A DNA stretch of 18,267 nt from an uncultured Brachyspira sp. (GTDB lineage Bacteria; Spirochaetota; Brachyspiria; Brachyspirales; Brachyspiraceae): positions 1 to 18,267 of the forward strand of contig NZ_CASEGO010000114.1 in assembly GCF_949287625.1 (NCBI RefSeq), in the 5' to 3' direction. The notes under the pieces are model-generated. The model saw nothing but the letters and a program-made list of their open reading frames with translations, had not been told where the DNA came from and searched no databases. How positions within the stretch are numbered: position 1 is the first letter of the stretch; the number at the start of each line of letters is the position of its first letter. The translations under genes were made by a program, and so were the position numbers. Positions 7,901-14,896 of this stretch are shown piece by piece.

Positions 7901-8724
7901 AAAAACTTATTTATCCTGCTTACTTTAATTTGGCTGCTTCTTATGAGTATTTGGCACGCTCAAAAGATACTCCTTATGATAAAGAGTCAGAGTATTTAAA
8001 TAAAGCTAAAGATGTACTTACTAGAGCAGAAAGAACTTTCCACAGAGGAAAAGATATGGGAGATGCTGCAAGAGAACAGAATCAAACTTATCAGCAGATA
8101 AAACAGTTTATGGGCAGAATAGATGCACAGCTTAAAACTACAAGACAGCAGGCTGATAACCTTAAAGCTCAGGCTATGAAAGAAGATACTTTTGAAAGCT
8201 ATTCTTCTTATGCTAATTATATATATCAGAACAGACAGGATATAGAAGAAACTCTATGGGCAAAATTAGAGGCTAGAAAAAGAGCAAGAACAAGAGAGCA
8301 TATGGTAGCTGTTAATAAAGATATATCAATACTTTATGCTAATATAGGAGATACTGCAAGTTCTATAAATACATTGATTGATACTCTTAAAATGAGAGAT
8401 TTGACAAAAGACGAAAGAACAGGACTTGAATTTGATTTGGCTAATATATATCTTAACAGCAAAATGTATGATGAAGCTGTAAGCACATATTCAAAATATA
8501 CTAATGATCTTAATCAGGACGGTGCATTTGCTTTGTATGCTATAGGTCATATATATATAGAACAAAACAAAGTTATAGAGGCTTTAAATATATATAATGA
8601 CTTCAAAAGAGTAATGTCGCCTTTAGCGGCAACTAATGATGTGATAGCTAATTTGGATAAAGATGTAGAAAGCAGAAGACTTCAGATAATGCAGTATTTA
8701 GCTTCTATGAACAGCGGACAGTAA
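4993..8724 (+). CDS. DUF2723 membrane protein with C-terminal TPR-like region
   Basis: 1243 residues. The core is DUF2723, related to the GT-C fold protein O-mannosyltransferase group and vertebrate TMEM260. It is probably a polytopic inner-membrane glycosyltransferase or lipid-linked sugar transferase, but the substrate is unknown. Diagnostic motifs are G-D-N-G-E at 120-124 in the first outside loop and H-A-P-G-Y-P-F-Y at 136-143. Residues 1-45 form a cytosolic, HTH-like pair of helices (L-E-K-E-Y-I-K then S-I-D-E-L-T-K-K-L), followed by a Lys/Asn-rich linker and then about ten membrane helices from 93 to about 650. The soluble middle part (about 650-930) is probably extracytoplasmic. Helical repeats typical of TPR lie at about 930-1000 and 1100-1215 (N-Y-E-R-A-A-S-M-F-E-E-L; M-Y-D-E-A-V-S-T-Y). 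The frame is intact despite many A-runs. It ends at a strong terminator. Confidence 0.85.
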   Translation: MAKLSHLEKEYIKANYKNKSIDELTKKLEKDRELIEEYINNLQSSQKNNTKTNKEKVNRENGGNIFSKLFSKKENQEPIYKRYEIKPYHLSKIDAIFAAVAFLFTFFLYLFTLTPSLSAGDNGELTTAAYFLGVGHAPGYPFYTLMSKLFTYIPVGNIAWRTNLFSGTCAAFAMIFFYLIMVKVLGQNRVERGFSPIVQIPALLASVAFAISDNMWAQATMAEVYSLNILQIASMLLILVYWFENVWKHADDEVPYYGNKYLMAFGFLYGVALANHHVTLPFAFAPLLFIAIVLFLVHKDRYINHIETSFISIFVFLVLLFIGGFGYYRFIMNYEAYLYFPPGVASNDSIFSIIFKPFADMNIMSDIFTALANGSYLRPDMIQNLKAPFYPTLYKGMFLVFWPLFLVVVWCLVYRYFLCKIDKFNNDNDFITGISISYYKMLLMLAVGVMIYAYMPIRARALPPLNWGQLNEPSGWENLSYLFSMIHRKQYGTSGNDVAAAFILHPEQVSALINIFKTQLTVLGLLFLIPGLFQIFKKNKFIGIFSVFGLLSFAVSLMAYTNPPPSVRTLSFVEVFFLPATLYMLVIIGFGFQWYMEYFNTNIKNVLKPAKEENADTKLKPYHAISLIAIFAIMIPIFVMNLSRNNNSKDFSNHDYSYNMMNSLPDNAIFATEGGDNQVFGLVYYTMVERRRPDLKIYDQKGNVFERIYGNLMKTDGRWLGDISDAVDKDFIESGRPYYMAWRRDGLYRLGDYYFKAYGLVFKVQPIKYALVDELEFFKVLTVNDYKDIAKEHLKRDYENDKLAADLNALLDEGLISAARKNIYDGNEEITFVKMYELPFPEFKTEEDYWNSYTMQGTPEEISHYDFLTREIFVSSYSLAKIDMYNRRIKTYQKLLGFMGNGDIAKNGITRDEANQKIAEFQDLKKQEEDRMLTIGFDMSNVYFAVGNQAIMDGNYERAASMFEELIKLEKLIYPAYFNLAASYEYLARSKDTPYDKESEYLNKAKDVLTRAERTFHRGKDMGDAAREQNQTYQQIKQFMGRIDAQLKTTRQQADNLKAQAMKEDTFESYSSYANYIYQNRQDIEETLWAKLEARKRARTREHMVAVNKDISILYANIGDTASSINTLIDTLKMRDLTKDERTGLEFDLANIYLNSKMYDEAVSTYSKYTNDLNQDGAFALYAIGHIYIEQNKVIEALNIYNDFKRVMSPLAATNDVIANLDKDVESRRLQIMQYLASMNSGQ

Positions 8725-8743
8725 AAAATAAAATTTTTATAAA

Positions 8744-8779
8744 AAGGCTTGCTATTAAATTAGTAAGCCTTTTTTATTT
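8744..8779 (+). terminator. Rho-independent terminator after the DUF2723 gene
   Basis: AAGGCTTGCTA and TAGTAAGCCTT pair with one G-T wobble around a short AT loop and are followed by a run of Ts. It begins 20 bases after the stop codon. Confidence 0.85.
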
Positions 8780-8827
8780 GCAAAAAAAAATTAAAAAGTT
8801 TATATTTGTTTTTTATTTAAAACTAAA

Positions 8828-8863
8828 AAAATCAGCAGACAAATATAAATGCCTGCTGATTTT
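8828..8863 (-). terminator. Terminator hairpin, probably for the LUD gene
   Basis: AAAATCAGCAG (8828-8838) pairs perfectly with CTGCTGATTTT (8853-8863). Read on the minus strand, the 3' arm runs into seven Ts, as in an intrinsic terminator. It lies about 265 bases beyond the LUD stop, with the GC-rich element copy B in between, which would therefore be transcribed. Confidence 0.6.
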
Positions 8864-8953
8864 AAAAATTATAAAAGTAACAAAAGATTTGTTTCAAAAG
8901 TAAATTAATAGGTAATTATACTATTTTAATTTTTAGTATTTTTTATTTTATAA

Positions 8954-9012
8954 GTGGGGCTTTGCCCCACACCCCACTTCTTTTGGTGACCCAAAGAAGC
9001 AAAAGGACTGCA
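8954..9012. repeat. 60-bp folded GC-rich element, copy B
   Basis: Nearly identical to 4806-4865. The first stem is longer here: GTGGGGC-TTT-GCCCCAC (8954-8970) is perfect. CTTCTTTTGG-TGA-CCCAAAGAAG follows at 8977-8999 and the element ends CTGCA (9008-9012). The left closing TGCAG of copy A is replaced by the longer first stem. It sits in the 3' region of the LUD gene. Confidence 0.8.
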
Positions 9013-9127
9013 TATTTATATACTAAAATGATAGTTTATATAACATGTAAAACATAACATTTTTAATTAAAAAAATTAAATAATTTTATATTTAATATTG
9101 TCAAGTAGTTTTTAAACAAGTCTAAAA

Positions 9128-9760
9128 TTAAAAGCCTAATTCCTCATCTATAAATATTATATGTATTCTGTCCTTTATATGGCATTTATTAACTATAATA
9201 GTATAAGCACATAATCTCTTTTCTATATAGCAGTTTTCCTCATCGCAAATCATGTCCCCCTTGCAGCAAGGATTATCTACTTTAAATCTTACAGAATTCT
9301 CTCCTGCCGCAATGCTTCTTACTCTTTTTACAGCTTCTTCAACTGTATTACAAACTTTGTTTCTTCCAACAATCAAAAATACTTTTTTAGGTCCGTAAAT
9401 AGTAGCTGCAACTCTGTTTCCGCCACCGTCTGTAGATACTATATCACCATTTTTTGTTACAGCATTAGCAGAACATAAATAAACATCACTTGTAAATGCT
9501 TTTATCTCTGCCTCTGCTTTTAATTCTTTATTATTTCTATCAGCAAAATTTTTATATCCTTTCAAATCTTCTAATATACCCATTTGATTAACAGAAGTAC
9601 TGCCTCCAAATGTAATAGTATCATTTTCTTTTATAAGAGATAATACAAACTTTTTTGCCTCTTCTTTATTACTAAAACTATCAAAAGCAAAGCCTTTTTT
9701 ATTAAACTTTTCTTTTAAAACTAAAGATAATCTTTCAAAATATTCTTCCTGAACTGTCAT
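9128..9760 (-). CDS. LUD-domain protein (LutC/DUF162-like)
   Basis: 210 residues, about the usual length of stand-alone LUD proteins. The family includes LutC and part of LutB of the L-lactate oxidation complex, but single-gene members are of unproven function; no LutA or LutB partner is seen here, so a lactate role is not claimed. Motifs: F-G-G-S-T-S-V-N-Q-M-G at 51-61, L-C-S-A-N-A-V-T-K-N-G at 95-105, D-G-G-G-N-R-V-A-A at 111-119, Y-G-P-K-K-V at 122-127, V-G-R-N-K-V at 131-136, and a Cys-rich tail with Cys165, 166, 172, 177 and 184 before the terminal E-E-L-G-F. It is cytoplasmic with no signal peptide. A GAGGGG ribosome site precedes the ATG, a well-formed promoter lies at 9796-9824, and a terminator lies at 8828-8863. 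Confidence 0.85.
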   Translation of the reverse strand: MTVQEEYFERLSLVLKEKFNKKGFAFDSFSNKEEAKKFVLSLIKENDTITFGGSTSVNQMGILEDLKGYKNFADRNNKELKAEAEIKAFTSDVYLCSANAVTKNGDIVSTDGGGNRVAATIYGPKKVFLIVGRNKVCNTVEEAVKRVRSIAAGENSVRFKVDNPCCKGDMICDEENCYIEKRLCAYTIIVNKCHIKDRIHIIFIDEELGF

Positions 9761-9795
9761 AAAAGCCCCTCATTTATTATTATATTTATTAAACT

Positions 9796-9824
9796 AGTAT
9801 AAATACAACTTATATTTTTTTCAA
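9796..9824 (-). promoter_or_regulatory. Promoter of the LUD gene
   Basis: On the minus strand TTGAAA (9819-9824), a 17-base spacer, then TATACT (9796-9801). The leader before the ATG at 9760 is about 30 bases. Confidence 0.65.
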
Positions 9825-9951
9825 TATTATTTTAGATTTAATGCTCACTATATTTGCAGCTCTAACAATATATCTCACATAGATAAAAATTATAATAAAT
9901 ACTATATAAATAAATTTTAGAATAATCAAACATAAAATAATAATGTATTTA

Positions 9952-9980
9952 TTTACATTTCTTTTTTTATAGTATATAAT
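9952..9980 (+). promoter_or_regulatory. Promoter of the DUF285-DUF4132 gene
   Basis: TTTACA (9952-9957), an exact 17-base spacer and a perfect TATAAT (9975-9980). It predicts a leader of about 90 bases ending in the strong ribosome site GGGGGAGG at 10067-10074. The rest of the divergent region 9761-10079 is AT-rich and shows nothing else. Confidence 0.7.
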
Positions 9981-10079
9981 TCTACTGTTTTTAGCATGAA
10001 TAATATTTTTTATTATAAATTTTATTTTTAACATTAATAAATATTTTATTTAAATTGATTTTAAGAGGGGGAGGTTATT

Positions 10080-12356
10080 ATGCCAGAAAAACAATTTAAG
10101 CCAAAAACTAAAGAAGAATTAAAAAAATTAGTAGAAGATGAAAAAATTAATCTTGGAAGTATTGATACAAGTTTAATTACTGATATGAGTGAATTATTTA
10201 GAAATAGTAAAAGAGAAGATTTTTCAGGTATAGAAACTTGGGACGTATCTAATGTTGAAAATATGAGCAGTATGTTTAAAGGATGCAAAGAATTTAATCA
10301 GCCTCTAAATAGTTGGAATACTAATAAAGTTAAAGATATGGCAAGAATGTTTGACGGCTGTGTTAAATTTAATCAGCTTTTAAATAATTGGGATACTTCT
10401 AATGTTGAAAATATGAGCAATATGTTTCAAGAATGCAAATCTTTTAATAAAGACATTGGTAATTGGAATGTTTCAAAAGTAACAAATATGAATTCTATGT
10501 TTAATGGATGCTCAAGCTTTAATCAAAATATAAGTAATTGGAATATAAAGAGTGTAAAACATGTGAGCTTTATGTTTGCTAATGCTTCAAGTTTTAATCA
10601 GGATTTAAATAATTGGGATATAAGCAAGGTAAAAAGTATTAGTTTTATATTTAATCGTGCTGATAGTTTTAAAATAATTCCTCATAAATGGAATTTTGAT
10701 CATATAAAAGAAGATATTGATTATATATTACCAGAAGAAATGCTTGATGAAATATATTCTAAAAAAGAACCTATTAATTTATTATGCTATTTATTTTATG
10801 ATAAATATTATGAAGATGAAAATTTACAAAAGGTAGATGTTAAATTATGGCATAAGACTTTAAAAAATTCAATTAATAGAAAAATTATTTCTTTTGTTTC
10901 AAAATTAGAAAAAGATTTTGAAAATGAACTTAAAGATGAAGCGGAAGATAATAATAATAAAAATGCATATTTTCAAAATATAAAAGAAGCAGAAGAATAT
11001 GTTAATAATAACTATGATAAGTCATTTGATAAAAGCATAAAATTTATAGATGATAAATATACTATCTTTACTAAAGATAGAAAAACAAAAATAAGTTTAA
11101 AAATGATTAGGTTTATTTACGGAAGTTATTTAAAAGTTAAAGATAATGTTGTAAGATTAGAAATTATTGACAGCATTATTAATTTGCTTGATATAGAAAG
11201 TTTTAGAAGTGCATCTTATGAAATATTTTTAAGCGACAGAAGTAAATTAGCTTCAAGAATTATTTGCGGTATATATGGAGATGGTAAAATAGTAGAAGAT
11301 TATGTAAAAAGTTTAAAAAAAGAATTTTATCCTCGTTCATACTATGTTTATATTTTAGCTTTAAATCAAAATAAATATGCATTAAAATTACTTTGCGATA
11401 CATCTTTAAAATCAAAAATAGAAAGTATAAAAAATGCAGCCGAATTAGCACTTGAAACTATAGCTAATAGAATGAAAGTTGAAAGATATGAATTAGATGA
11501 TTTATTAGTTCCTGATTTTAATCTTGATAAAAATGGCGAGAGAATAGTATATGCTGAAGATAAAGAATATAAACTCTTTATTGATGATAATATAGATTTT
11601 CATATTATGCATAATAATAAAGAATTAAAAACAGCACCTAAAACTTTTTCTAAAGAGTTAAAATCAGAAATAACTTTTATTAAAAAGGAAATAAAAAATA
11701 TTGTAAAAAGTCAAAGGGATAAAATGATATATCTTTTAATGAATGGAAGAAAATGTTCTTATAATTTTTGGAAATCTGTTTATATAGATAATTATTTTTT
11801 TAATAGGTATGCTGTTAAATTAATTTGGAACTTATATGATGAAAATAATTTGTTTTTAACAACATTCAGATATTTAGATGATGGAAGTTTTACTGATTAT
11901 GATGATAAAGAAGTAAAAATCAATGAAAATAATTCTATTAGTTTAGCATACGTAAATGAAATGGACAATGATATTATAAAGAAATGGAAAAAACAATTAT
12001 CAGATTATGAGATTGTTCAGCCTATTAAGCAATTAAGAGTTATTGATGATTTAGAAAAAGAATTTTATTCATATAATGATGAGTATAAATTATATAAGTT
12101 AAAAAATTTTGTTAATAAATATCCTTTTAATGAATATTATGAAGATTATTACACAATTGATGGATATAAATTTGAAGAGAAAGTAAGCGGTTTAGCATTG
12201 GATATATCAACAAATGGTATTAGCAGAGATAATGCTGACTTTGGAGATATGATAGAAATAGTATTAAAAATATTAAATATATCAGAAAATAATAAAGATT
12301 TAGTTGATAGATTTATGTTTGGTTCTATTTTAATGCTTGAAAATTTGGTACAATAA
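10080..12356 (+). CDS. BspA-like DUF285 repeat protein fused to a DUF4132 domain
   Basis: 758 residues with no signal peptide. Residues 1-47 are a leader module (K-P-K-T-K-E-E-L ... I-D-T-S-L-I-T-D-M-S). From 48 to about 215 there are about seven units of the 25-residue DUF285 repeat (F-N-Q-P-L-N-x-W-x-x-x-x-V-x-x-M-x-x-M-F). The rest is mostly helical: a charged region at 230-330, HEAT-like helices at about 340-460, then DUF4132 features, L-V-P-D-F-N-L-D-K-N-G at about 475, T-F-R-Y-L-D-D-G-S-F at about 595, and W-K-K-Q-L-S-D-Y-E-I-V-Q-P near 636-648. DUF4132 occurs in MolR/WGR-type proteins and has no settled function. DUF285 repeats are usually thought of as surface protein modules, so this fusion without an export signal is unusual. 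ATG 10080 has GGAGG five bases upstream. The next gene encodes a paralogue of the N-terminal part. Confidence 0.85.
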   Translation: MPEKQFKPKTKEELKKLVEDEKINLGSIDTSLITDMSELFRNSKREDFSGIETWDVSNVENMSSMFKGCKEFNQPLNSWNTNKVKDMARMFDGCVKFNQLLNNWDTSNVENMSNMFQECKSFNKDIGNWNVSKVTNMNSMFNGCSSFNQNISNWNIKSVKHVSFMFANASSFNQDLNNWDISKVKSISFIFNRADSFKIIPHKWNFDHIKEDIDYILPEEMLDEIYSKKEPINLLCYLFYDKYYEDENLQKVDVKLWHKTLKNSINRKIISFVSKLEKDFENELKDEAEDNNNKNAYFQNIKEAEEYVNNNYDKSFDKSIKFIDDKYTIFTKDRKTKISLKMIRFIYGSYLKVKDNVVRLEIIDSIINLLDIESFRSASYEIFLSDRSKLASRIICGIYGDGKIVEDYVKSLKKEFYPRSYYVYILALNQNKYALKLLCDTSLKSKIESIKNAAELALETIANRMKVERYELDDLLVPDFNLDKNGERIVYAEDKEYKLFIDDNIDFHIMHNNKELKTAPKTFSKELKSEITFIKKEIKNIVKSQRDKMIYLLMNGRKCSYNFWKSVYIDNYFFNRYAVKLIWNLYDENNLFLTTFRYLDDGSFTDYDDKEVKINENNSISLAYVNEMDNDIIKKWKKQLSDYEIVQPIKQLRVIDDLEKEFYSYNDEYKLYKLKNFVNKYPFNEYYEDYYTIDGYKFEEKVSGLALDISTNGISRDNADFGDMIEIVLKILNISENNKDLVDRFMFGSILMLENLVQ

Positions 12357-12369
12357 TAAATTTAACAGT

Positions 12370-12460
12370 GTAGGCTAATATAACGATGACAAATGAGCCG
12401 AAGCATCTAATAACTGAAAAGTTATTAGATATTAAAGCGTAGGCGAATATAACAATATGG
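12370..12460 (+). promoter_or_regulatory. Intergenic hairpin with GAAA loop flanked by direct repeats
   Basis: ATCTAATAACT (12405-12415) pairs perfectly with AGTTATTAGAT (12420-12430) around a GAAA tetraloop. On each side is a near-identical segment: GTAGGCTAATATAACGATG (12370-12388) and GTAGGCGAATATAACAATAT (12439-12458). There is no T-run after the hairpin, so it is not a standard terminator; it may protect or divide the mRNA between the two DUF285 genes. The second repeat runs into the next gene's start. Confidence 0.6.
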
Positions 12461-12468
12461 AGAAGAAA

Positions 12469-14550
12469 ATGGAAAAACAATTTAAGCCAAAAACTAAAGA
12501 AGAATTAAGAACTTTAATACAAGATGAAAGTATTTATTTAGGAGATATAGATACAAGTTTAATAACAGATATGAGTACTTTATTTTTTAATAATATAAGA
12601 GAAGATTTTTCAGGTATAGAAACTTGGGACATTTCTAATGTAACAAGTATGAGCGGTATGTTTAAAAATGCAGTTAATTTCAATCACAATATAAATGATT
12701 GGAATGTATCTAATGTTACAGTTATGTCTGCTATGTTTTGCGGTGCTAAAACATTTAATCAGCCATTAGATAAATGGGATACTTCTAATGTTCAATATAT
12801 GATGGAGATGTTTAAGAATGCTGAAAGTTTTAATCAAAATATCAATAGCTGGGACGTTTCTAATGTAATAAGTATGAGAGAAATGTTTTACGGCTGTATA
12901 ATATTTAATGAACCTTTGGATAATTGGAATACTTCTAAAGTTGACTCTATGAATGGTATGTTTTTTGGAGCTTCAAATTTTAATCAGCCTTTAAATAATT
13001 GGGATATTTTTAATGTAGAATTTATGGATAATATGTTTGAAAGAGCTTCTAATTTTAATCAGCCTCTTAATAATTGGAATACTTCTAATTTAAAAAGTAT
13101 AGTAAATATGTTTTATAATGCCTCTTCATTTAATCAGGATTTAAACAGTTGGAAAACAGAAAAAATAGAATATATGAATCAAGCTTTTTTTAATGCTTTA
13201 TCTTTTAGTCAAGATAATATTAAAAATTGGAATTTTAAAAAGGTTAAAGAATTTGATAGAATTTTTAATAATGTTTCATTAGATTTAGTTTTAAAAATAT
13301 ATTCTTTTCAAAGCTCAAAATCTGCTGCAGCAAATCTCGAAGAAATTACAAATAAATTTGATAAAAAAGAAGTTTATAAACTTGGATTAAAATATAATAA
13401 AAAATCTGTAGCTGATATTATAAAAAAATTAGAAAATACGCATTATGAAGAATTAAAGGAATTAATTGATAATAAAGAAGATATTATAAAAGAGTATAAA
13501 GAATTAGAAAAATCAGAAAAGAAATCAGAAACCAAAAAAGATAAAAAAGATAGTAAGCAAAGTAAAATGCATCAGCCAAAAAACAAAAATGAATTAATAA
13601 AACTAATATCAGAAAAAACAAAACTTGATAAAATAGATACTTCTTTAATAACAGATATGAGTAATCTTTTTAAAGGTTCTAAATTAAAAAAGTTTGACGG
13701 TATAGAAACTTGGAATGTATCTAATGTAGTGAATATGGAAAGTATGTTTGAAGGAGCATTAGCGTTTAATCATAATATTGAGAGCTGGGATGTTTCAAAA
13801 GCTGAGAATATGAGTTCTATGTTTAAAAAATGTAAAAAATTTAATTCTCCGCTTAATGATTGGAATGTATCTAAAGTTGTTAATATGAGAGCTATGTTTG
13901 CTAATTGTGAAAGTTTCAATCAGCCATTAGATAAATGGAATGCAAGTAATGTTAAAGATATGTCATCAATGTTTTATTATGCTGAAAGTTTTAATCAAAA
14001 TATTAATGATTGGGACGTTTCTAATGTTGAAAATATGGGCAGCATGTTTCAAGGAGCTGTTAATTTTAATAGTGCTTTAGACAAGTGGAATGTATCTAAT
14101 GTAAAAGATATGTCATTAATGTTTTGCTTTACTAAAAGTTTTAATCAGCCTTTAAATAGTTGGAATGTGTCTAATGTTATTAATATGGAAGCTATGTTTA
14201 AATTTTCTAGTTTCAATCAGCCTTTAGATAATTGGAATGTAAGTAATGTTAAAGATATGTCAATGATGTTTGATAGTGCTAAAAGTTTTAATCAGCCTCT
14301 TAATAATTGGAATGTTTCTAATGTTACAAGTATTAGTCAGATGTTTCATTATGCTTCATCATTTAATCAGCCTTTGGATAATTGGGACGTTTCCAATGTA
14401 GAATATATGAACTCTGTATTTTGTGAAGCTGAAAGTTTTAATCAGAATTTAGAATCTTGGAATGTATACAAAGCAGAGCCTAATCGTATGAGGGATATGT
14501 TTGATAACTCAGCAATGAAAAATAATACGCCTTCTTGGTATAAAGATTAA
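12469..14550 (+). CDS. DUF285 repeat protein with two tandem repeat blocks
   Basis: 693 residues from the ATG at 12469. An in-frame ATG at 12457 is possible, but GGAG at 12459-12462 is correctly spaced (6 bases) only for the second, whose product M-E-K-Q-F-K-P-K-T-K-E-E-L matches the start of the upstream paralogue. Counting from 12457, block 1 (about residues 50-280) has nine 25-residue units. A helical, Lys-rich linker to about 370 contains K-S-E-K-K-S-E-T-K-K-D-K-K-D. A second complete leader module begins M-H-Q-P-K-N-K-N-E-L at 371 and is followed by eleven units, one of 24 residues. It looks like a fusion of two DUF285 genes or an internal duplication. There is no signal peptide, lipobox or anchor. 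The repeats probably form an extended solenoid for binding another protein or ligand; the partner is unknown. Probably co-transcribed with the upstream gene. Confidence 0.85.
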   Translation: MEKQFKPKTKEELRTLIQDESIYLGDIDTSLITDMSTLFFNNIREDFSGIETWDISNVTSMSGMFKNAVNFNHNINDWNVSNVTVMSAMFCGAKTFNQPLDKWDTSNVQYMMEMFKNAESFNQNINSWDVSNVISMREMFYGCIIFNEPLDNWNTSKVDSMNGMFFGASNFNQPLNNWDIFNVEFMDNMFERASNFNQPLNNWNTSNLKSIVNMFYNASSFNQDLNSWKTEKIEYMNQAFFNALSFSQDNIKNWNFKKVKEFDRIFNNVSLDLVLKIYSFQSSKSAAANLEEITNKFDKKEVYKLGLKYNKKSVADIIKKLENTHYEELKELIDNKEDIIKEYKELEKSEKKSETKKDKKDSKQSKMHQPKNKNELIKLISEKTKLDKIDTSLITDMSNLFKGSKLKKFDGIETWNVSNVVNMESMFEGALAFNHNIESWDVSKAENMSSMFKKCKKFNSPLNDWNVSKVVNMRAMFANCESFNQPLDKWNASNVKDMSSMFYYAESFNQNINDWDVSNVENMGSMFQGAVNFNSALDKWNVSNVKDMSLMFCFTKSFNQPLNSWNVSNVINMEAMFKFSSFNQPLDNWNVSNVKDMSMMFDSAKSFNQPLNNWNVSNVTSISQMFHYASSFNQPLDNWDVSNVEYMNSVFCEAESFNQNLESWNVYKAEPNRMRDMFDNSAMKNNTPSWYKD

Positions 14551-14558
14551 TTTTTATT

Positions 14559-14611
14559 AAGTTTTAATTATCTAATAATTTTTTAATAAAGTTATTAGTT
14601 GATTAAAACTT
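14559..14611 (+). other. Long AT-rich hairpin after the second DUF285 gene
   Basis: AAGTTTTAAT (14559-14568) pairs with ATTAAAACTT (14602-14611); inside, CTAATAA (14572-14578) pairs with TTATTAG (14592-14598). The inner stem repeats the sequence of the hairpin between the two DUF285 genes. There is no T-run after it, so 3'-end protection is as likely as termination. Confidence 0.55.
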
Positions 14612-14647
14612 AGATAATGAGCATATAGACAGATATTACAATTTAAT

Positions 14648-14809
14648 ATATACCTAAACAATTATATTTTGTAAAAAATTAATTTTTTAAATTTTGATAT
14701 TTGCTGGGCTTTGCCAACCACGCTTGTGTTACGTAGCCCCCAGTTCTTTTATGACGCTGTACGCCTGCGACCGAAGGAAGTACCGTTAGGTATGTCATAT
14801 GGGAAAAGC
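14648..14809. repeat. Composite GC-rich element, second copy
   Basis: The AT-rich left arm (ATATACCTAAACAA through TTGCTGGGCTTTGCC, to about 14729) matches 3722-3806. The following part (CCCCCAGTTCTTTTATGACGC ... GGGAAAAG) is a diverged form of the element core and has lost most of the CTTCTTTTGG pairing. It fills most of the gap between the convergent DUF285 and symporter genes. Confidence 0.65.
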
Positions 14810-14830
14810 TGATAATACATTTATAAAATA

Positions 14831-14873
14831 AAATTAAGCAGAAGTATACATTAAAGTTACATCTGCTTAATTT
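14831..14873. terminator. Bidirectional terminator between convergent genes
   Basis: AAATTAAGCAGA (14831-14842) pairs perfectly with TCTGCTTAATTT (14862-14873). On the plus strand Ts continue to 14876; on the minus strand the arm runs into TTTTATTTTA. It can end both the DUF285 transcript and the symporter transcript, whose stop codon is about 24 bases away. Confidence 0.8.
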
Positions 14874-14896
14874 TTTATATATAGTTAATACGTTTT

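Noticed and set aside
9810..10034. 74-codon open frame on the minus strand between the LUD and DUF285 genes
   Set aside because: It overlaps both divergent promoters and has an Ile/Lys-only composition.
10061..10288. Open frame antisense to the start of the DUF285-DUF4132 gene
   Set aside because: It is a shadow of a well-supported gene on the other strand.
11260..11451. Open frame antisense inside the DUF4132 region
   Set aside because: It is a shadow of the coding strand with no ribosome site.
12405..12430. Rho-independent terminator between the two DUF285 genes
   Set aside because: The hairpin is perfect but is AT-rich and not followed by a T-run.
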